NCBI RefSeq assembly: GCF_001486165.1
Contig: NZ_LN908976.1
Span: 434,071-498,070, forward strand
From: Bittarella massiliensis (ex Durand et al. 2017)
Lineage (GTDB): Bacteria; Bacillota; Clostridia; Oscillospirales; Ruminococcaceae
Direction of reading: 5' to 3'
DNA length: 64,000 nt
A program made the position numbers and the translations under genes. Positions 58,922 to 64,000 of this stretch are shown piece by piece; within the stretch, counting starts at the first letter, position 1; every line of letters starts with the position of its first letter. The notes beneath the pieces were generated by a model. That model was not told the DNA's origin, searched no databases, and saw nothing but the letters and a program-made list of their open reading frames with translations.

Positions 58922-59506
58922 CTAGTTGTAGCGGTTCATGGCCTCGTTCAGGTCGTCCTCCAGCAGCAGCCGCAGGGTGTCCAGGCAGGGGCCGGCCAGG
59001 TCCCGCACCGTCTCCCACTCCTTGGGGGAGAGGGCGCCCAGCACCCAGTCGGCCAGGTCGTAGTCGGGGTGGGGCTTCTTCCCCACCCCGATCTTGATGC
59101 GGGGGTAGTTCTCGCTGTCCAGCGAGAGGGCGATGTCCCGCAGGCCGTTGTGCCCCCCGTGGGAGCCCTTGCGGCGGATGCGCATCCTCCCCACGTCCAG
59201 GGAGACATCGTCGCAGATCACCAGCACCCGCTCGGGGGGGAGGCGGTAGTAGCTGGCCACCTCGTGCACGCAGAGGCCCGAGCGGTTCATAAAGGTCTGG
59301 GGTTTGACAAACAGCACCTTTTTGCCGTCCACGAGCCCCTGCCCGCAGGTCCCCTGGTGCTTGAGCCGGCTGACCGACACCCCCAGCTCCCGGGCGATCT
59401 CGTCGACGAGCACAAAGCCCACGTTGTGGCGGGTGCGCTCGTACTTCTTGCCGGGGTTGCCCAGCCCCACCACGCAGAGGTCGATATTGGGTTTGGAAAA
59501 CAGCAT
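58922..59506 (-). CDS. pth: Peptidyl-tRNA hydrolase
   Basis: A 194-residue Pth that releases tRNA from peptidyl-tRNA that falls off the ribosome. Motifs: VGLGNPGKKYERTRHNVGF with the catalytic His and Asn, FVKPQTFMNRSG, CDDVSLDVGR with the catalytic Asp, and GSHGGHNGLRDI. Length matches the family. The ATG at 59506 has CCAGGAGAG upstream; the longer frame has no ribosome site. A promoter at 59640-59668 drives pth and then mfd, the usual clostridial arrangement. Confidence 0.96.
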   Translation of the reverse strand: MLFSKPNIDLCVVGLGNPGKKYERTRHNVGFVLVDEIARELGVSVSRLKHQGTCGQGLVDGKKVLFVKPQTFMNRSGLCVHEVASYYRLPPERVLVICDDVSLDVGRMRIRRKGSHGGHNGLRDIALSLDSENYPRIKIGVGKKPHPDYDLADWVLGALSPKEWETVRDLAGPCLDTLRLLLEDDLNEAMNRYN

Positions 59507-59639
59507 GTTCTCTCTCCTGGTCCGGGGCGGGCGCGGGCCCGTCCCCCTTTTTTTGCAAAATGGGCGCAACAGGTCGGGGCGGACCGGTGTCAGCCACCGC
59601 CCCGCTCAAACTGCCGCCCGCGCACTGCAAGCGCCTTTC

Positions 59640-59668
59640 ATTATAGCCCATCGCGCCGCCCGGTTCAA
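59640..59668 (-). promoter_or_regulatory. Promoter of pth-mfd
   Basis: TTGAAC (59668-59663), a 17-bp spacer and a consensus TATAAT (59645-59640). Confidence 0.75.
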
Positions 59669-59750
59669 CACCTTCGGGGCGATTTTCCCCCCTTCGGCCC
59701 GCTTCGACATTTGGCACAGGGAAAGGGGGGCTTTTTCTCCGTTTCGCAAA

Positions 59751-59780
59751 TTGTTCTCCCCCGCCGTCCTGTGGTATCCT
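59751..59780 (+). promoter_or_regulatory. Promoter of the ABC exporter pair
   Basis: TTGTTC (59751-59756), an 18-bp spacer and TATCCT (59775-59780). Confidence 0.5.
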
Positions 59781-59824
59781 GTTAGGGAACGCCATACGCC
59801 CAAATGAGAAAGGGGGCCCCTCCC

Positions 59825-61547
59825 TTGCGAACCGTCCTCTCCTACCTGCGCCCCAGCGCCAAAAAGATGGCCTGGGGGCTGACCATCAAGTTCCTCGGCA
59901 CCGTCATGGACCTGCTCCTCCCCTGGATACTGGCCTTTGTCATCGACACGGTGGTCCCCCGCCGCTCCCTCGCCCAGATCGCCCTCTGGGGCGGGGTGAT
60001 GCTGCTGTGCTCGGTGCTGGCGGTGGTGGGCAACATCGCCGCCAACCGCTCGGCCGCCCGCATCGCCAGGGACGCCAGCGAGCGCATCCGCCACGACCTC
60101 TTCTCCCAAACCGCCCACCTCTCCTGCCGGCAGATCGACGGCTTCACCGTCCCCTCGCTGGAGGCGCGGCTCACCACCGACACCTACAACGTCCACCAGA
60201 TGCTCAACATGATGCAGCGGGTGGGGGTCAGGGCCCCCATCCTCCTGCTGGGGGGCGTGGCGGTCACCCTGACGCTGGAGCCGGTCTTGACCCTGGTGCT
60301 CCTCTCGGTGCTGCCGCTGATCGCCCTGGTGGTCTTTTTCGTCTCCCGCAAGGGGGTGGGGCTCTTCTCCGACATGCAGCGCTCGGTGGACGCCCTGGTG
60401 CGCACCGTCCGCGAGGACGTCACCGGCATCCGCATCATCAAGGCCCTCTCCCGCACCGAGGGGGAGAAGACCCGCTTTGACGGGGTCAACCGGGCGGTCT
60501 CCCGGCGGGAGACCGCCGCCTCCACCACCATGGCCCTCTCCAACCCGGCCATCAACTTCTTCCTGGGCGCCGGGCTCACCGGGGTCATTTTGGTGGGCGC
60601 TTTCCGGGTCGACAGCGGGCTCACCCAGCCGGGCACCATCCTCGCCTTCCTCTCCTATTTCACCATCATCCTGGGCGCCATGCTCTCCATCACCCGGGTC
60701 TTTGTCATGTACTCCAAGGGCGCGGCCTCCGCCGCCCGCATCCAGGAGGTGCTGGCCGCCAAGGGCGAGCCCGAGACCCTCGCCGCCGCGGCGCCCGACC
60801 GGGGGGCGGCCCGCCTCTCCTTCGAGGGGGTCACCTTCTCCTACGGCGGGGGGGAGCCGGCGGTGGAGGACATCTCCTTTTCGGTGGGGCCGGGGCAGAC
60901 CCTCGGGATCATCGGCGCCACCGGCAGCGGCAAGAGCACCCTCTGCAACCTGATGCTGCGCTTTTACACCCCCGACAAGGGGGTCATCCGCCTCGACGGG
61001 CGGGACATCCGCGCCATCCCCCTAAAGGAGCTGCGCAGCCGCTTTGGGGTGGTCTTTCAAAATGACCTCCTTTTCGGCCGCACCGTCGCCGAAAACATCG
61101 ACTTTGACCGGGGGATCGCCCCCGACCGGGCCGAGGCGGCCGCCGGCTGGGCCCAGGCCGACTTTGTCGCCGGGCTGGAGGGGGGCTTTGCCCACCCGCT
61201 GGCCGCCCGGGGGACCGACCTCTCCGGCGGGCAGCGGCAGCGGCCAGCGGCTGCTGGTGGCCAGGGCCCTGGCCGGCGACCCCGACATCCTCATCCTCGA
61301 CGACGCCTCCTCCGCCCTGGACTACCAGACCGACGCTAAGCTGCGCCAGGCGGTGCGGGCGCACTGCGCCGACGCCACCTGTGTGGTGGTGGCCCAGCGG
61401 GTCAGCTCGGTGATGGGGGCCGACCTCATCCTGGTGCTCGACGAGGGACGGCTACTGGGCTGCGGCAGCCACGGCGAGCTGCTGGAGAGCTGCCTGCCCT
61501 ACCGGGAACTCTATGCCCTGCAGATGGGAGAGGGGGCGGCGCAGTGA
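59825..61547 (+). pseudogene. ABC exporter half-transporter, frameshifted in the signature motif
   Basis: A type I exporter (membrane domain then ATPase) that would be about 570 residues. Six membrane helices lie in the first 310 residues. Walker A GATGSGKST is intact. The frame breaks inside LSGGQRQR: the DNA at 61232-61250 has three CAGCGG units with an extra C, and the frame shifts. The rest, LLVARALAGDPDILILDDASSALD to the stop at 61547, continues in the next frame. Removing one base (61244/61245) or seven bases restores it. The TTG at 59825 follows AAAGGGGG; the ATG at 59804 lacks a ribosome site. It overlaps the next exporter gene by 4 bases and should form a heterodimer with it. Confidence 0.85.
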
Positions 61548-63349
61548 AGGGCTCTTACAACATGCAGACCCCCGGCGGCCACCGCCGCCCCTCGGGCAGC
61601 CAGGAGCGGCCCCGGGACACCCGCTACACCCTGCGGCGGCTCTGGGGCTACCTCTGCCGCCACCGCTGGATGCTGCTGGCCGCGGCGGCCCTCGCCCTGG
61701 CCAGCAACCTCCTGGCCCTGCTGGGGCCGATGCTCTCCGGCCTCGCCATCGACGCCATCGGCACCGTCCCCGGCCAGGTGGACTTTCCCCGGGTCTTTTT
61801 CTACGCCGGGTGGATGCTGGCCTTCTACCTCCTCTCGGCCCTGCTGGGCTACCTCCTCTCGCTGCTGATGATCCGCTTGAGCCAGCGGGTGGTGCGGCAG
61901 ATGCGGGGGGACCTCTTCTCCCACCTGATGGACCTGCCGGTGCGCTACTTCGACAGCCACCAGACAGGCGACATCGTCAGCCGCATCTCCTACGACATCG
62001 ACACGGTCAACACCTCCCTCTCCAGCGACCTGTTGCAGATCGGGACCAGCGCCATCACGGTGGTGGGCTCTTTTGGGATGATGCTGGCCATCTCCCCGGC
62101 GCTGCTGGCGGTCTTTGCCGTCACGGTGCCCCTCTCCATCCTCTGGACCCGCTACATGACCCGCAAGGTGCGCCCCCTCTTCTCCCGCCGCTCGGCCGAA
62201 CTGGGGGCCCTGGGCGGCCTGTCGGAAGAGGCGGTCTCGGGGTTGCGCACCGTCAAGGCCTACTCGGGGGAGGAGGCGGTGACCGCCCGCTTTGACGCCC
62301 AGGACAAGCGGGCCCTGGACGCCCAGTACGCCGCCGACTACTACGGCACCATGACCGGCCCCTCGGTCAACTTCATCAACAACCTCTCCCTCACCCTGGT
62401 GAGCGTGCTGGGGGCCACCCTCTTTCTCTTTGGCAAGATCACTTTGGGCAACCTCTCCTCCTTTGTCCTCTACTCCCGCAAGTTCTCCGGCCCCATCAAC
62501 GAGATCGCCAACATCGCCAGCGACCTGCAGTCGGCCTTTGCCGCCGCCGAGCGGGTCTTCCGCCTCATCGACGAGCCGTCCGAGCCCGCCGACGCCCCCG
62601 ACGCCCTGCCCGCCGGGGCGGTGCGGGGCGAGGTGGAGCTGGACCGGGTGAGCTTCGGCTACGACCCGACCGCCCCCGTCCTCAAGGACTTCAGCCTGCG
62701 GGCGCCGCCGGGCAGCCTGGTGGCCATCGTCGGCCCCACCGGCGCGGGTAAGACCACCGTCATCAACCTGCTGATGCGCTTTTACGACCCCCAGTCCGGC
62801 GAGATCCGCCTGGACGGGCGGGAGACCCGCCGCATCACCCGCGACAGCCTGCGCCGCTGCTACACCCTGGTGCTGCAGGACACCTGGCTCTTCTCCGGCA
62901 CCATTGCCGAGAACATCGCCTACGCCCGCCCCGACGCCACCCGGGAGGAAGTCGTGGCCGCCGCCAAGGCCGCCCACATCCATCGCTTCATCTCCCAACT
63001 GCCGCAGGGCTACGACACCCCCCTCACCGGGGACGAAGCGGCCATCTCCCGGGGGCAAAAGCAGATGCTGACCATCGCCCGGGCCATGCTCTTGCAGTCC
63101 AACATGCTCATTTTGGACGAGGCCACCTCCAACGTGGACACCCGCACCGAGCGCCGCATCCAGGGGGCCATGCGCCAGCTGATGGAAGGGCGCACCTGTT
63201 TTGTCATCGCCCACCGGCTCTCCACCATCCAAAACGCCGACGTCATCCTGGTGGTGAAGGACGGCCGGGTGGTGGAGCAGGGCAACCACGCCTCCCTGCT
63301 GCAGCGGGGCGGGGCTTACGCCGAACTCTACTGGGCCCAGTTTCAGTGA
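61544..63349 (+). CDS. ABC exporter half-transporter (membrane plus ATPase)
   Basis: A 601-residue type I ABC exporter subunit. Six membrane helices (about 40-330) precede an ATPase with Walker A GPTGAGKTT, Q-loop LVLQDTWLF, the variant signature ISRGQKQ, Walker B MLILDEATSNVD and H-loop IAHRLS. The start is the GTG at 61544, overlapping the previous gene's stop (GTGA), so the two are translationally coupled and most likely pair as a heterodimeric multidrug, lipid or peptide exporter. The second sequence keeps the catalytic Glu. The first has DDASSALD (Asp for Glu), as usual for asymmetric heterodimers. Confidence 0.95.
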   Translation: MKGSYNMQTPGGHRRPSGSQERPRDTRYTLRRLWGYLCRHRWMLLAAAALALASNLLALLGPMLSGLAIDAIGTVPGQVDFPRVFFYAGWMLAFYLLSALLGYLLSLLMIRLSQRVVRQMRGDLFSHLMDLPVRYFDSHQTGDIVSRISYDIDTVNTSLSSDLLQIGTSAITVVGSFGMMLAISPALLAVFAVTVPLSILWTRYMTRKVRPLFSRRSAELGALGGLSEEAVSGLRTVKAYSGEEAVTARFDAQDKRALDAQYAADYYGTMTGPSVNFINNLSLTLVSVLGATLFLFGKITLGNLSSFVLYSRKFSGPINEIANIASDLQSAFAAAERVFRLIDEPSEPADAPDALPAGAVRGEVELDRVSFGYDPTAPVLKDFSLRAPPGSLVAIVGPTGAGKTTVINLLMRFYDPQSGEIRLDGRETRRITRDSLRRCYTLVLQDTWLFSGTIAENIAYARPDATREEVVAAAKAAHIHRFISQLPQGYDTPLTGDEAAISRGQKQMLTIARAMLLQSNMLILDEATSNVDTRTERRIQGAMRQLMEGRTCFVIAHRLSTIQNADVILVVKDGRVVEQGNHASLLQRGGAYAELYWAQFQ

Positions 63350-63520
63350 GGGGCTGCCGGCAGACAAAAAAGGAGGCAGCCCCGAGCGGCCGCCCCACAA
63401 GGCGGGGCACCGCGTCTTTGCGAGAAAGGGGCGCGGCGGCCCGACGGCGGCACAGGCGCCCGCCCCGGCAGGGCCCAGGGCCCTGCTCCCCCGCAACCGC
63501 CAGAGGGGGGGCAAAAAGCA

Positions 63521-63567
63521 AAACACTCTGTGGAGATGAAACGATGTATCTCCACAGAGTGTTTTTG
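63521..63567. terminator. Bidirectional terminator after the ABC exporters
   Basis: A perfect 17-bp stem (63521-63537 with 63548-63564) is followed by TTTT on the plus strand, with TTTTG on the minus strand. It serves the exporter operon and the GGDEF gene ending at 63633. The rest of 63350-63632 has no gene. Confidence 0.85.
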
Positions 63568-63632
63568 TATCGCCCTTCCCCTCGCGCAAACCGCTCGCCC
63601 GGCGACAGGTCCTCCCCCTCCAGGGCCTGTCC

Positions 63633-64000
63633 TCACGGCCTCTCCGGGGCCACCACCCGGTTTTTCCCCGCCGCCTTGCCCCGGTACATCTGCCGGTCGG
63701 CCAGCAGGATCATCTCCCGGGCGGTGAGCCCCTCTGCGCCGGTGCTGAAGCCGACGGTCAGGGTGATGTGCAGCTGCGCCTCCCCCCAGCGAAAGGGGTG
63801 GCCGGAGACTGCGGCGCACAGCCCCTGCAGCCGCTCCATCACCTCGCTTTGGACGAGGCCGCGAAAGAGGAAGATGAACTCCTCCCCGCCCCAGCGGCAG
63901 ATCTCCACCCCGTCTCCCAGCTGCCGCCGCATGAGCTGGGCCAGTTCGGCCAGCACCGCATCGCCGCAGGGGTGTCCCCAGGTGTCGTTGATGGCCTTGA
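63633..64000 (-). CDS. Diguanylate cyclase (GGDEF) C-terminal part, runs off the right edge
   Basis: About 122 residues of a GGDEF domain. The visible start, KAINDTWGHPCGDAVL, is the standard segment after the metal-binding DxDxFK. The signature reads RWGGEEFIFLF (GGEEF, active variant), and the domain ends LADRQMYRGKAAGKNRV. It is open at the window edge, so the N-terminal sensor domain is unseen. The first ATG in view is internal, not the start. It is the second GGDEF protein in the window. Confidence 0.92.
   Translation of the reverse strand, partial: KAINDTWGHPCGDAVLAELAQLMRRQLGDGVEICRWGGEEFIFLFRGLVQSEVMERLQGLCAAVSGHPFRWGEAQLHITLTVGFSTGAEGLTAREMILLADRQMYRGKAAGKNRVVAPERP

Noticed and set aside
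1-64000. CRISPR arrays, rRNA genes, complete insertion sequences, prophage
   Set aside because: No regularly spaced direct repeats, rRNA segments or transposases were noticed. The only recombinase is the small invertase-like gene, and no phage module accompanies it.

Overview
The window is high-GC DNA that reads as a Gram-positive, anaerobic clostridial chromosome, probably an Oscillospirales/Ruminococcaceae-type gut Firmicute. This is inferred from the Rnf complex, strong GGAGG ribosome sites, sigma-A promoters, C-terminal NTGD/QTGD surface anchors, AgrC/LytTR signalling, BirA- and ArgR-type operators and many intrinsic terminators. The species cannot be named from sequence alone.

Layout. 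1-2.8 kb: rnfC-rnfD-rnfG (G runs off the left edge). 3-8.9 kb: an M20 amidohydrolase, an anchored 5'-nucleotidase and glycyl-tRNA synthetase. 9-13.8 kb: a C-type-lectin-like phage/secreted protein, an AgrC/LytTR two-component pair and a GGDEF protein. 14-17 kb: a surface beta-helix protein, a 234-bp segment bounded by inverted 18-bp sites and carrying a promoter, and a tyrosine recombinase; together these look like a phase-variation switch, here in the OFF orientation. 17.5-19.5 kb: a lower-GC Fur-family regulator plus QueD-like pair and tRNA-Tyr, -Thr and -Pro. 19.7-24.8 kb: a MoxR-DUF58-transglutaminase operon. 25.7-32 kb: a five-gene operon with four tandem membrane-anchored nucleoside-hydrolase paralogues.

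32.2-38.5 kb: a seven-gene operon argH - Asp/Glu/hydantoin racemase - amino-acid ABC importer - two NodB-type deacetylases. 38.5-40.8 kb: two ferredoxin-tailed aldo/keto reductases behind a MerR-type promoter with a 19-bp spacer. 41-46.3 kb: a lipoprotein, bioY with two BirA-type boxes and three extra copies of its own 3' end, MBL and HAD proteins, and an LCP-like protein. 46.3-52.3 kb: an XRE/S24 regulator with a divergent small gene, a 1024-residue surface protein and a divergent ECF sigma factor fused to a membrane/extracellular module. That sigma gene is split by a 38-bp Nextera adapter dimer, which is an assembly artefact. 52.5-64 kb: Smr protein, transglutaminase lipoprotein, PrsA/SurA-like lipoprotein, mfd, pth, two ABC exporter halves (the first frameshifted) and a partial GGDEF protein.

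The best candidates for something undescribed are the invertible promoter with its adjacent recombinase, the nucleoside-hydrolase array, the sigma-membrane fusion facing a surface-protein gene, and the amplified bioY tail. Promoters, operators and terminators were found by eye and none has been tested. Start codons were chosen mainly by ribosome-binding-site position, so many differ from the longest open frame.
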